From Agrostemma githago (taxonomy: Eukaryota > Streptophyta > Magnoliopsida > Caryophyllales > Caryophyllaceae), in the NCBI GenBank assembly GCA_958450325.1, contig OY288241.1:41664278-41728277 (forward strand): a stretch of 64,000 nt of DNA, in the 5' to 3' direction. The position numbers and the translations under genes were made by a program. A model generated the notes under the pieces. That model was not told the DNA's origin. It saw only the letters and a program-made list of their open reading frames with translations, and searched no databases. Numbering within the stretch: the stretch's first letter is position 1; every line of letters starts with the position of its first letter. Positions 34,592-46,936 of this stretch are shown here, piece by piece.

Positions 34592-36700
34592 TGTGGACGG
34601 TCGCCCAAACCGCTCGGCGTCGGTGCTCACGCGCGGGATTTGGTTGCGGCGGCCACCCATGCGGCCTCGTCGTGCAAGGGGTTGATCCGATTTCACATAT
34701 GCGGCGATGTATCGGACCTTGATTTTGTTTATGATTTAAATTGTACTAGACGGATGCGGACATCCGTGTTTCAGTTAGAATCGATCGAGAGGTGGTTGTA
34801 AGTGTTTAAAGGTCGATATGTTGGTAAGACGACCTTTTTAGTGAACCAAATTCATTGCCGATTTGTGGAGTCGCCACCGAGTTAATTTTGGGAACTCGGA
34901 AACCATTCAAGTCAACTTTCATCCTTACTTGGCTCAAAGTTGAGTGGCATGGGGACGTAAAGATAAAGACTTGTACCCTTAAGCATTCCTTGTCTAGAAT
35001 GACTCTCATTGCCAATGGTTTCGAACATCCGGAAACCGTAGATTCTGAGTAAGGGATGAGGGTACATATTAGGAAGCCAACGTCCGCTAGACATCGACAC
35101 CCAATCCCGTCCGCACATAGCGGCCTCTACTAATCAATCAGTGGGTTGATAGCTTTGTCCCTTAATTGTAGCAGAAGTACGATAACATCTGTTGTTTTAA
35201 CCCTATGTCTTTGCTATGTTGATTGTTTAAGGACAAATAAGCTTTTTTTCGTTGAAGTAGTTGTGTTTACAATCTTTGCATGCAATTTCACGTGACAGGC
35301 AGACCATGAAAAGATGCACGTAGGAGAGTAGAGAGTATTAGATATTATACGTATTAGCAAATCATTTTTAACGTGAAAATACGGATATTAGTCATTCTCG
35401 TGGTATGCCTTACCTGGTATTCTGCTTAAGATGCATCAACTCGGTATTAATGAAGATGCGTTGAACCACGTGTGATGGGTGAGCATCGGGATTATTACGA
35501 AACCCGACCACCATTTGTTCAGTTTTAGCTTTATTTACGTTTTGAATTCCGTGTTAGGTGATTTAGCATGCAATTATTGTCATAAAAGCGATAAATTATA
35601 CAAAAGCGATAAATGCGAAATATAAGAAAATCACGTTGTGAGGAATTGCACCCTCGGAGTGTACATTAAACGAGACACGATGCATAGATGTCGAGAACGG
35701 ATCTCGGAGCTACTCAGGTTTAGTTTAGGGTGTTTTAGTGTATATGGTTAAAGTTGTGGACGTTACGTATGTTTACGATGTGTCGTGGACCTAATGTCCA
35801 TATGAGTCGGACTCGACGTTATCGAAGTGCATAAAGAATACGGAATGTAAAGTTGTGTTTAGATGACAACCTAGTGACGATATGACTTCTTAAGCGGATC
35901 CTCCTAGCTTCATGCGGCAAATCCGGCAGAGCTTCGCTATGGTGTTGTGAAGTGGCTAGTCGAACACGGGTGCCCCTTTTGGTTCAGATCGAGCCAATGA
36001 CTCGAGGAAGTACGAGGATTAGTGTCGATTCGCATATTAAGAATAAACGATCGAGTGGATCGTACTTAGAGTCGAAGTGTGACGCTAAGTTAGAAGAAGC
36101 TCGCAAACAGGGGGGAGGGGGATTGAGAATTATGAAATGTGTGTCATGGAATGAGCGGAGAAGTGGTGGGTATTTATAATTTTTCTCGTAGTTCAAATTG
36201 ACTTTTCAGGCCACTGGTGGGGTGCGCACCAGAAATGGACCGCCTAAGTGTATGCGTAGAAAGATTCAGTCGCATGGAGGAGGCGACTAGACTTTTGAAG
36301 ATACGATTTGAAAACTTGCCAAAACGGAGATTATACATGATCTTATACCTTGCTTGTGGGTTAAGGCTTTCCGTGACCTAGCGCGTCATGCGCCGATGGG
36401 CCTCGGGCGCGTGTCTCGAGGCTCGCTCGGTCTGACGTGCTGACTCGGGTTTGACTTTGCGTATTTCGGGACCGATTCGAAGTCCCGGTGTCGGAATTGA
36501 CTCTATTAGTGTCGATGCGACCGTAATGATACGAGTAAGACTGTCTTTATGTTGAATTAATTTTTCTGAGTAATTATTTGATCCGTTCTATAGAAAAAGC
36601 GTATAAAACATCATAAACTCGCGTCGCGTTGCAGTCTGATCGTCATCGGGTGTTTGTCGGGCACTTCTACAGCCACCAGGTCAGAATCTAGGTGTCTACA
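34592..36700 (-). repeat. Tat no. 2 left (3') LTR
   Basis: TGTGGACGG to GGTGTCTACA, 2109 bp. Same subfamily as 58999-61107. The block around 34860-35120 (GGAGTCGCCACCGAG and following) is also shared with Tat no. 1. Minus-strand TATA box at 36171-36178. Confidence 0.93.
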
Positions 36701-37100
36701 GAAGCCCCCACTTTGACTGAGGCTTGGACAAGGCGAAAGTCAAAGTATAGCCACCCAGGTCAATCGAGGATTACGACCTGGTGGCTGTCCGCTCGGGTCG
36801 TTTTGAGTTCGTTAGAATTTGTACTGAGGCTCGTCAGCCAAAGGTTAGAAATCATACATGACCTCCTCGCCTGCGGTCGCCTGTTGGAACTTGAGTCCGG
36901 GCTTGCTTGCTTTGTTCCGGTTGCTTAAAGTTGACTAGGGTTTGAGTTTTTTAGATGGGTGATTTGTTTTGATTTAATCCATGAGGGATGGTTGCATTAA
37001 GTTTTAGATTTATCCCTCTTGGGTGGTTGCGCTGATTTTGGGATTGCATTTTTGCTTTAGGTACTCCTCTTGTGATTTGAATTGAGTGCTTTGGGACTTG
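36701..37100 (-). other. Tat no. 2 polypurine tract and conserved flank
   Basis: The minus strand reads GTGGGGGCTTC at 36701-36711, next to the 3' LTR. The neighbouring ~90 bases match the equivalent places at 14924 and 61119 ('actgaggcttggaca.ggcgaaagtca'). The rest leads into the array; no gene seen. Confidence 0.75.
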
Positions 37101-37635
37101 CAAAGATGACTGGCTTTTGCTTTTGAGTGCTTAGGGACTCGCTAGGATAGTGGGTTTACATTTGCTTTTGAGTGCTTAGGTACTCCCTAGGATAGTGGGT
37201 TTACATTTGCTTTTGAGTGCTTAGGGACTCGCTACGATAACAGATTTATGTCTGCTTTTGAGTGCTTAGGGACTCGCTAGGATAACGTGTTGGCTTTGAG
37301 TGCTTAGGGACTCGCCAGGATAATGGATTTATGCTTGCCTTTTAAGTGCTTAGGGACTCGCTAGGATAAAGTGTTTGCTTTGAGTGACTAGGGACTAGCT
37401 AGGATAATGGATTTATGTTTGCCTTTTGAGTGCTTAGGGACTCACTAGAATAACGTCTTTGCTTCGAGTCCTTAGGGACTCGCTAGGATAATGGATTTAT
37501 GTTTGCCTTTTGAGTACTTAGGGACTCGCTAGGATAACGTGTTTGCTTTGAGTGCTTAGGCACTCGCTAGGATTGAGTGCTTACGGACTCGCTTGGATTG
37601 AGTGCTTAGGGACTCGCTTGGATTTATGTTTGCCT
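37100..37635. repeat. Tandem array of ~41-48 bp units in Tat no. 2
   Basis: More than ten direct repeats built on GAGTGCTTAGGGACTCGCTA followed by a variable 20-28-base tail ('ggataacgtgtttgctt' or 'ggataatggatttatgtttgcctttt'), alternating in a higher-order pattern. Same position relative to the polypurine tract as the arrays in Tat nos. 1 and 3, but unrelated sequence. Confidence 0.92.
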
Positions 37636-40305
37636 TTCGTTCTCATTTTAGGCTGCAAGATCAGGCGCGAGTCTTGAGGTGCCTTGAAACTCAATCGCCC
37701 CAACCACAGTGCCCTAATATTCGGACGCCTATTATGAGGCGCTCAAGGTTTTGACTCACAGATTTGTTTAAAGGCTGTGAAGGAAAGGGAGATGATTCAT
37801 TTCGTCTCAAAAATCGAACGCGACCCTCCCATCGTCTCAACCTCGCTTTTCAATTTTTGTCAACCGATTCCCGACTCGATTTTTGTCACATTCGATCATG
37901 TCGACTCCGGGTAAGTGTTTCTTACTCACCTATTGTCGATTTGTGCTTAATTAGTGTAATTGTGAACCGATTTTTGCTTAAACTCTAGAATCGATTTGGG
38001 GGTTTTCATTTGTACTAAGTCTGGATGTTTACTCTTCGTCCCATTGTTGAATTAGGATAAAAGGGAGCTTGATAGGGTAGCTATTAGCTTTAGATGAAGC
38101 TTGGAGGTGTTTTAATGGCTGCCTATGAGCAAAAGCTCGAATGCTAGGTTTGAGGGTTTGATTTCCCGTTCGTTCCCATACTTGACTCTTGTAACCATGC
38201 TTGATTATCGCTTGTGGTGTTATGAGCAGTTCATACGTCAATTCTTGTGAATCAGAATGCACTCTGGGTCATTCCGTAAGAGTTTGTGAAGCTTACGACG
38301 GACCAAATGATACCGCAATGATGCCGGATTTTCCCTAAACCACTTTTATTGTGACCGGGGTCGAAAATGGGTGCTTGTGGGTCTTTCGAAATTTTGATAT
38401 CGCTATCCGAAATTTTGTGCTTATTTTGACCTGTTTGGGTTACCTTATCCTGACCCGAGGTGCATCTTTTGTTTTGTTTTGCAGCTGAAGATGGTACAGG
38501 ACGTCCCGAGGGGATCCCTTCGGCTTGTACTAGTGGTGATGCTACCGGGTCAAGCTCGCTGACTCCCCGGGTGGCTCGTAAGAGGCGACGGAGCACTCTT
38601 TCGCAGCTTCTTGAGCGTGGAGCCGCGGACGAGGCTAACTTCTACAGAGTCACTAGGCGTTGGTTACTTGTGACAGTTTCTAGGGGGGCGCACGTCCCTA
38701 AGCCGGCTGAGGAGGGCGAGGAGGCTGTCTACGAGGATCGCGTTTGGGCTCGGGATTGGGAAGGTAAGCAATTATTGCTACGACCGGACTTATACGTATC
38801 CAGCTGTGTCGTAAACGGGCAGGTGAGTGCCCCGACTCATGTTATTGGCTCAGATTTCCGCTTTGCTTTATGCTAGCTTGTTAATTATATCGTATCGTCT
38901 CGACATGCAGCCCCCTCGTCCGATGAGGACCTTCTCGGGCTTTACGGTATGCCTGGAGATTTACACGCAGAAGCTTAACCCCGAGGCTAAGGAGATAATC
39001 ATGGGGACGGCTCTAGGTCCCTTGGTCGGACATTTGGTCTGTTTGGTGGGTTGCAAGACTAAGTGCATCCTAATGGTGATTAGAGCGATGGTAGATTGCT
39101 TCCACGACACGACCTGGACCTTCCATATGTCGTTTAGGGAGGTTGGAATGACTTTGGAGGACTTCGGGGTTATCATGGGTTTGCCCTGGGGTCCCGAGAT
39201 GATAGGGTGGGCTTCTGAGGGCCCTAGGTTAGATAGTGATGAGGTTAAGGATTGGATTGGGGACTGCTTAGAGCCCTCGGCTTATAGCACGCCTCATGCT
39301 TTAGTGAGTTCATACATTACCGACCAATTTGAGAGGGTGGCGGTTCTAGATGCTCGAGTGCCCAACATGGCGACGCAGGACGTGCGTCTATGGTTGTGGT
39401 ACTTCTTAGCGTCGACCCACTTCTCGGACAAGGGCGAGAGGTTTAGCAATTTGGATTTTGCCTTTCCTAGCTGACTTGGGTTAGTTAGGATGTTTTGACT
39501 GGGTGACTGCAGCTTTCGCGGAGATGACCCGCTGCTTACAGGTCATGGTGAGGCTGTAGGGGGTGGACTCTGGTTCTGCAATACCTATTATGGGTCCAGG
39601 TCTCTTACTAGAGGTAATTCATTGGCTTCATACTCGACTTTTGAGGTTTTTTTTAGTTCGGTTTGGTTTTGCTGATGGTATTTCGGGTTTTGCAGGCTTG
39701 GATCTACTCTTATTTCCGGTGTCTGGCACTTAAGGCGGTGTGCGTTCGCCCAGCTAGGTTTCTGGATGGAATTGAGTGGAGGCTAGCTCAGGCTAAGAGT
39801 ACGACGAGTCACTACTCGTTGGAGAACGTGTTGGTGAACCAGTTGCGCATCGAGGATGTAAGTTTTCCTTCTTACCGTTTATCTTTTTAGATAGCTCCCA
39901 AGGTTAGGATTTTTAAAGATGTAGGCTTGCTTATGCAGTTCATGGCTCGTCCTTGGGCCGACTACGAGGGTTTGTCCGAGTATGTGAGGGCGGAGTTGAG
40001 GCTTAAGAGCTACAGGAGGATGCTTCTTTGCGTTGTTTCGCTCGGTATGGTACTTGGACGAGAGGTTGGTGCGCCAGTGCTTATATGATGAGTTTAGGGT
40101 GCCGGTTGATCCTCCCCGGACCATGTTTAGGCCGACTACCACCGCAGAGGCTCGCAAGGGTAGGGATAGAGAGGGAGGCGACGCATTACTGGTGCTTGGC
40201 GCCTTCTATGTGTCTCACGTCTGCCAGCGACTAGCTTCCCAGCGCCTCGTGGTGAGTGTTTGGTTTTTTGTTTGCTTTTGTTTCATGGCACTAGTAGAAA
40301 AAGGC

Positions 40306-40712
40306 TCATTTGCGGCTCCTCATTTGCGACATCTTAGCCAAATAGCAGCAAATAATATTACTTGTAAATCTTCACCCATCTTATTGCAAGCAAAAAAAAA
40401 GCTCTTTACCAATTTTGGGATTATTTAATATATTATTAAAATAAAACAAAAAAATCGGCACTCTCTCATCCACGCCGTACCCTTGACTTAATGTATAATA
40501 GCAATAATTTTTTTAATTTACCTATTTTTGGGCGGGTAACGTATTCGGGCATGTTTTGACCCAAAATATTCGGGTTATTAGTAGGTCGGGTTAGTTTTGG
40601 GTTTCGGTCATTTTCGGGTGAAATTTTTCGGATTTTTATTCCAATGGTTTCAGGTTGGGTTTTTATATTATCGGGTCAATTTTTAACCGGTCTAATATCA
40701 CCGTAAGTTTAA
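40306..40712. other. CACTA no. 1 left interior, no gene seen
   Basis: Short subterminal motifs, then AT-rich sequence with 'cgggtt'-type phrases. Nothing coding. Confidence 0.6.
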
Positions 40713-40827
40713 GGCCCTGTTCTCCTGGACTTATATTCAGACAATTTCAGTTCAGTTCAGTTCAGTTCAGACAGTTTCAGTTCAGTTCAGACACATTCAG
40801 TTCAGTTCAGTTCAGTTCAGTTTAGAC

Positions 40828-40895
<68 letters not shown>

Positions 40896-40930
40896 TATTT
40901 ATTTTATTTTTATTTTTTTTAAAACCGGAC

Positions 40931-41008
<78 letters not shown>

Positions 41009-41383
41009 CGGCATATTCAAGTAAATTTATCACGGGCCTTCAACATACTGTGCATTTATTATGACTCAAATTTTGTAAAGTATATTAGTAATATTTTTTT
41101 AATATTGAATTATGGAAGGTGAGAATATTAATATTGAATCTATACTATTATAAGTTATAAATATTAATTATACTAATAATAATAACATTATTATTATTAT
41201 TATTATTATTATTAATATTAGAATTAATTATTTTTATTTTTATTTTTATTTTTCAGTTCAGTTCAGTTCAGACACATTCAGTTCAGTTCAGTTCAGTTCA
41301 GACACATTCAGTTCAGTTCAGTTCAGTTCAGACACATTCAGTTCAGTTCAGTTCAGTCAGTTTAAGTCCAGGAGAACAGGGCC
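40713..41383. mobile_element. Tourist-like (PIF/Harbinger) MITE, copy 1
   Basis: 671 bp with ends GGCCCTGTTCTCCTGGACTTA and its inverted complement, duplication TAA on both sides (40710-40712 and 41384-41386). The arms consist of (TTCAG)n with 'acacattcag' interruptions; the core holds two long (ATT)n runs. Confidence 0.93.
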
Positions 41384-41386
41384 TAA

Positions 41387-42877
41387 ATTAAGTTATAAAA
41401 ATGTGTGCTCTTAGTTGGATATACAAATTAACACCAATTTGTTGTTATTGTTGGCAGCAAAACAAAAAAGAAAAAAAAAAAGAAAAAAGAAATCAATTAA
41501 ACGCCCAACTTATGTCTTCTCCATTTTCAATTAACACCAATATAATTTGTTGTTATTGTTCTTATTATTGGCAGCAACACCGACCCTTACCCTCCCCCAT
41601 TTTCGCGATTCATCCCTAACCTACCCTCCCCTCGCCGGACGTCAGGTTCGCCGGACGCCGACGCAGCGCCGGACCTCCTCTTCGTTGGCCGTCGTTCCAG
41701 TCTTTCGCCGGACCTCCTCTCAATTCCTGAAAATCCCCAATTTCGAGTTAGGTTATGTTTTTTAATTGAATTTGTTTTTTTAATTTTGTTTAGTTTTGCT
41801 TTATTATTGTTGTATATTTGATGAAGTCAACCTAGGTTAGTTTAATTTAGAGTAAATTTGTTTGTTAGATTAGGGTTTAATTAGATGTAGGTTTAAATTA
41901 AATTTCAGTTTAATTTAGGGTTAAATTAGATAAAAAATTGTTTAAGTTAGATGAAATTAGTTTTAGGTTAGATGAAATTCATTGTTAAATGTTCATAGTA
42001 CAGTATCTTTTAAAATTGAAAACAATAAAATTCAGTAGTACAGTAGCTAATTCAGGTTAGATTCATTGTTTTAGGTTAGATTCAGTAGCTATGAAAAAAT
42101 TAAAACAATAAGATATTAAAATTGAAAACAATAAGAATAGTACAGTAACTTTTTTTGATTTACAACCTATCTTCTTTATATAACACAGTACCGTTTGTGC
42201 AAATATATAAATCCTGGAGACCTTTTTGTTTGTGGATTTTGAATAGTAGTTTTTTAGCTTGTGGATTAGGAAATGCTTAAGACTTAAGAGTGAAGTACAT
42301 TATTATTTGAGGATGGATAAGGGTGAATCAAATACTAGTATGAATCTAGGAAACAAATACTAGTGAAATTTACAATAAACACAAGGTAATGACGGTTTCA
42401 GAACCCTCGTATATATTTGTACCGAGTGGGACGACCTCCGATCCTCATGCTTTAGTTACATTTGGGCACTGCATGGAAGCAAGGTATAACCACTTTCCTG
42501 ATCTATCTTTTGAGCTTTGACTCCTACACCTCTGCCTTTGTTCCTTAAATGATGAGAAGCTGTGCGTGGATAGGTTGTGATTTTGATTCACCGCGGAGTA
42601 AAAAAGCATTCTACAGTTAAAGGCAATTTCATCCAGTTTCCGTAAAGCACCTTTGGAATAACAAACAAAGTCACTCACCTGTACACCTGTAAAACAGAGT
42701 TATGATATACAACAGTTCAACAAAGTAGTCGTAGTTAGTCGTAGTTAGTACTTTTTTTTTATTTATTTATTTATTGTTTGTACTCCGGTGTCTGGAGGAG
42801 TAAACTATAGAATCAGTGACGGTTTTAGTTTCATTACTGAAGTTCACGTTAGTCATTATATATATATTGATAAGCTC
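41387..42877. other. CACTA no. 1 interior between MITEs
   Basis: AT-rich, with short 'ttaggttagat' repeats at 41870-42080. A 78-codon minus-strand frame at 42445-42678, preceded on that strand by a splice-acceptor-like 'gttttacag', could be a captured exon, but I do not recognise it. No other gene seen. Confidence 0.4.
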
Positions 42878-42880
42878 TTA

Positions 42881-43040
42881 GGCCCTGTTCTCCTGGACTT
42901 ATATTCAGACAGTTTCAGTTCAGTTCAGTTCAGACAGTTTCAGTTCAGTTCAGTTCAGTTAAGACACATTCAGTTCAGTTCAATTTAGTTCAGACACATT
43001 CAGTTCAGTTCAGTTCAGTTCAGTTCAGTTCAGTTCAGAC

Positions 43041-43093
<53 letters not shown>

Positions 43094-43127
43094 TTTATTT
43101 TTATTTTATTTTTTTTTAAAACCGTAC

Positions 43128-43166
<39 letters not shown>

Positions 43167-43533
43167 CGGCATATTCAAGTAAATTTATCACGAGCCTTCA
43201 ACATACTGTGCATTTATTATGACTCAAATTTTGTAAAGTATATTAGTAATATTTTTTTAATATTGAATTATGGAAGGTGAGAATATTAATATTGAATCTA
43301 TACTATTATAAGTTATAAATATTAATTATACTAATAATAATAACATTATTATTATTATTATTATTAGAATTAATTTTTTTTTTTATTTTTTTTATTTTTT
43401 TTTCAGTTCAGTTCAGTTCAGACACATTCAGTTCAGTTCAGTTCAGACACATTCAGTTCAGTTCAGTTCAGTTCAGACACATTCAGTTCAGTTCAGTTCA
43501 GTTCAGTCAGTTTAAGTCCAGGAGAACAGGGCC
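42881..43533. mobile_element. Tourist-like (PIF/Harbinger) MITE, copy 2
   Basis: 653 bp, the same family as copy 1, with duplication TTA on both sides (42878-42880 and 43534-43536). It differs from copy 1 mainly in the lengths of its (TTCAG)n and (ATT)n tracts. Confidence 0.93.
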
Positions 43534-43536
43534 TTA

Positions 43537-44310
43537 ATGTGTATTGATAAGCTCGACTTCCATTCAAGGTCTCCATGATTTTTAAGGAGACTAAGATTTG
43601 CTGATAACAGCTCTACTGTCGTCATGGGTTTCTTTTCGAACTTGAATAAATAAAATGGTTTTTGCTTTGTAAGTTCCGCTTCTGGGTTTTTAGCAGCTCT
43701 TTAGCTTTTAACCTATAAATTACTTATGGAAAAACAAAATGCAGGGTAACTGTAAACTTTCGGGTGAATGAATTTCAGAGGGATAGAATAAGGCTAGGCT
43801 TTATAAAGCATTAAGGGAATATTACGTATTACATATTACATGCATTAACTACATAAACATTGAACTAGCTACTTAGTTCATTCAGGACGTAATTAGAAAA
43901 AACACACAAAATATACTTAAGAAAACAAAACTAGCTTAGTAGTACGATTGATCTAAACTGGATGGATTCTTATTCTATGCTGCTAAATCATATCTTGTAC
44001 CATGCAATTAAAAGGCTAGATAAGTGGCTAGAATAACAATTTGCATTAGTAAACTAGCATTGGCGTATGTCACCAATTAAAAGCAGTAAACTGTCATGTA
44101 AGGAATAGATAAGTAGCCAATTCTTTTTCCTTCTATTTCAGTGACTATTTTTCTATGTCTAACATATCTTAATATCCTTTTTATGTTCATGGTTATGCAA
44201 TTCCATGGACCACCCAACATGGTTAAGTAATGTTGATGGTGATTAGTAAACAGAAAAAATATCTTCATTTAAGGACCTAATTGTTTTATTTGTAGTGTGT
44301 TATACATGTT
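43537..44310. other. CACTA no. 1, leader region upstream of transposase
   Basis: AT-rich, no coding frame. It probably holds the transposase promoter or leader; no clear motif. Confidence 0.4.
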
Positions 44311-45135
44311 ATGGACCGAAATTGGATGTATGGTAAGCGTAACTCACCCGAGTTTAAGAAGGGAGTGGAGGAATTTTGTAGAATTGCGCTGGATTATGCC
44401 AAAAGTGTTGGGGATGAAGGTTTCTATTGTCCTTGTGTCGATTGCTCCAATGTGGACCAACTTTACGATATAAAGTCTTTAAGGGAACACATTACTTGTC
44501 GTGGGTTTAGGCAAAATTATCAGACTTGGGTATGGCACGGTGAAGGAGGGTTTTACAAGGAAAATACTAATGCAAATGAGGATAAGGCGATACATCTTGA
44601 GACTCCGGTTCTTGTAGAAAATGAACGACAACGAGAGGGTGTTTCTGTTGACAATAATGAAGCTGATATCTCGGAGGAAAATTTGGCTGATGTTGAAGAC
44701 GGTGATGAGGACGAATATGATGGGCTACATGAGATGTTACACGACGTCGAAGATGAATTTAGTAATCGTCCTAATGTGTTTGAGAGGTTAACTGAGGCAT
44801 CTAACACACCGTTATATCCAGGGTGTAGCAAGCACACTTTGTTCTCCGCAGTGCTGACATTTTTCAACATGAAGGCGAAGCATGGTTGGAGTGACCAAGC
44901 CTTAACCGAATTGTTAGAAAATTTGGAGGACATGTTCCCCGAAGGAAATCAAATTCCTAAGTCCAATTATTATGCGAAGAAGTTGCTATGTCCTTTAGGT
45001 TTAGGGTACAAGAAGATCGATGCATGTCCCAATGATTGTCGGACGAAGAGTCTTTTACAATCTACTTTGATGCCAACACCCCACTATTCTACTATAATGA
45101 GGAAGGAAAGGCAGAAGTGTACCAAGATGACCTAA
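44311..45135 (+). pseudogene. TNP2-like CACTA transposase, N-terminal part only
   Basis: A 274-codon frame starting MDRNWMYGKRNSPEF. Residues ~1-80 match the transposase-associated domain of plant En/Spm proteins (WMYGKR, Cys/His pattern in FYCPCVDCSN, HITCRGFRQNYQTWVWHGE). An acidic linker follows, then the beginning of the TNP2 domain (PLYPGCSKHTLFSAVLTF, LGLGYKKIDACPNDC). At ACPNDC the homology stops and the frame runs off to a stop. The catalytic core is missing, so it cannot be an active transposase. The bases after about 45040 belong in another frame to the Ulp1-like gene. Confidence 0.93.
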
Positions 45136-46382
45136 AATATTTTCTTAAAGGGATTGAACTTAATATTCCGATCATGCAGATATTGATGAGGTTTAATTTT
45201 GCAAAACCTTTATATAATTCTCTGTTGATTCATTATTTTTTCTAGTGTTAGATTATAATGTTTAATGTTTCTGTAGGGCTCTTCGAGAAGATATGGAGAA
45301 AGACGAAAGTGGACTCCGAATTGGATGGTTATGTCCGGCTGCCACGATTGAAAGTAGGTTGAAGAAAAAAACAGAGGATGTAATAGCCTACATTAGTAAT
45401 GCATTCCTAAAGTCAACTGTTGGTGGTAATGAATTTATCTTGGCCCCGATATGTGACAGGTAATACTAACGAATATCATCGTCGTTGACTTACTAGTATT
45501 TTTCTCATTATTGTATATACTACGGAGTAATAAACATTAACGTGTCTTTTTTGTAGTAAGCATTGGGTCTTACTTGTGATTTGCCCTCAAACTTACACCA
45601 TCTATGAGTTTGACTTAGTAACCCTTAAAGAAGGTCGCAAGTTATACGTGAAGATGGTGGTCAATAGGTAAGTAAAAATTAAAAGCTTAATTTTGTTTGA
45701 GTAACTTTAAAAACAAAATAAAAAACATAATAACCTTTGATTTGTAGGGCTCTAAAGAGGTTCAAAATGAGTGGTGGTGAAATGAAGGTCAAAAGAAATG
45801 AACCATTTTGGAAATCTATGAGGGTAAGCGTTTAAAAGTTCATTACTTTGTGTTTTCGATCATTTGTGTTTAATTTTGTGGGATGCGAATACCGATATTT
45901 TTGTTTTGTCTTGGTAGTGCCCTCAACAAAGTGGAGACATGGACCATGGCTTCTATGTGATGCGGTTTATGCACGATATAGTAAAAATTTGCTCCACGAT
46001 AAGTGACTTGGATAAGGTACGCTTTTCATTACTATGATCCAATGGGTTATGAGTATGAACTGTGGTGGGGTAGGGGATCGTACGAAAAATTACTAATTCA
46101 ATTTCCCTTTGTAAGTTAGATTGAGCTATTATAGGATGAATATGGATTATGAAATTAAGTTCGTGAACTTGTGGTTGACTGGTCGATTTTGTGGATGTTG
46201 AAGTTGTTGAAATTGTATATTTTGTAAATATGGATGCATATGAATTATGAATATTGATCGATTTTGTGGCATTATGTTAGGTTTGGATCTCACGCAAAGA
46301 GCAGCGGTACAACTACAGCCAAGATGAGCTTAATGATGTACGAGATAAGTGGGCTTCTTATTTCACTTCTCGGTGTACGTAA
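45036..46382 (+). pseudogene. Ulp1-like (C48) protease gene segment of the CACTA
   Basis: Exons with GT-AG introns: about 45036-45172, 45279-45460, 45557-45667, 45749-45823, 45919-46017, 46281-46380. Encoded motifs run LKYFLKGIELNIP, IGWLCPAATIESR, FILAPICD, KHWVLLVICPQ (catalytic His), IYEFDLV and CPQQSGDMDHGFYVMRFMHD. In Ulp1/SENP-type proteases the position before GFYV is the catalytic Cys (CG.YV); here it is His, so peptidase activity is not expected. Such Ulp1-like domains are known passengers of plant DNA transposons. It is fused at its 5' side to the truncated TNP2 frame by a deletion. No signal for regulation seen. Confidence 0.82.
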
Positions 46383-46499
46383 AATGCAAAGTAATTTTAT
46401 ATTTCTAAGTCGATTGTAGTAGAATGCTCTTTTGAATGGTAGATGATATGTAAGTTGCATCACTATGAATCATTTGGATTTGACAATTTGTTGATGCCC

Positions 46500-46936
46500 T
46501 TTTGAGGTGTATATTGGCATCTTTGGTGTTATTGAAAATTTGGATGGTACCAAAAGTCTAAAAAAAAGGTTTTCTTTTCATTTTAAAAATGTATTTGTGG
46601 CGTATTTGTAATTGTTTTAGATGCGTCAAATATATTTATTTGCGGCGTCACCCAACTACAAAGCACCTTTTACAATTCATTATTTGAGGCGTTTCTTGCA
46701 TAGAACGCCGCAAATAATGCGAGTATTTGAGGAGGTTTTTGATAAAAAAATGCCACAGATAATGCAGTAATTTGAGGCATTTTTTTCATAATGACGCCGC
46801 AAATAAGTATTATTTGAGGCGTTTTTAGAATGCCGCAAATAATATTTTATTTGCTTCCCCGCCATTTGCTCCTTATCCTAAAACGCCGCAAATGATAGAT
46901 ATTTTGGAGCCGCAAATGAGCTTTTTTCTACTAGTG
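46500..46936 (+). repeat. CACTA no. 1 right subterminal repeats and TIR
   Basis: Many short units of TTTGAGGCG / CGCCGCAAAT in both orientations lead up to the terminal CTACTAGTG. Such clusters are the binding sites of the TNPA-type protein in En/Spm. Confidence 0.85.

Larger units (their letters stand above)
40289..46936 (+). mobile_element. CACTA (En/Spm) transposon no. 1
   Basis: Terminal inverted repeats CACTAGTAGAAAAAGGC and GCTTTTTTCTACTAGTG with a 3-bp duplication TGG (40286-40288 and 46937-46939). Subterminal units of the type TTTGCGGC/TTTGAGGCG occur at both ends, densely in 46590-46920. It carries a truncated TNP2-like ORF joined to an Ulp1-like gene and two Tourist MITEs. It lies in intron 5 of the PMD pseudogene. 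Confidence 0.96.

Noticed and set aside
37100..37635. Possible satellite or regulatory iteron array
   Set aside because: Better explained as the usual tandem-repeat region of a Tat element's 3' side.
37898..40251. PMD gene as an intact host gene
   Set aside because: Interrupted by stops, frameshifts and a CACTA, and enclosed by LTRs with matching target repeats.
40829..41008. Long (ATT)n runs as independent microsatellites
   Set aside because: They are integral to the Tourist MITE and recur in the second copy at 43040-43165.
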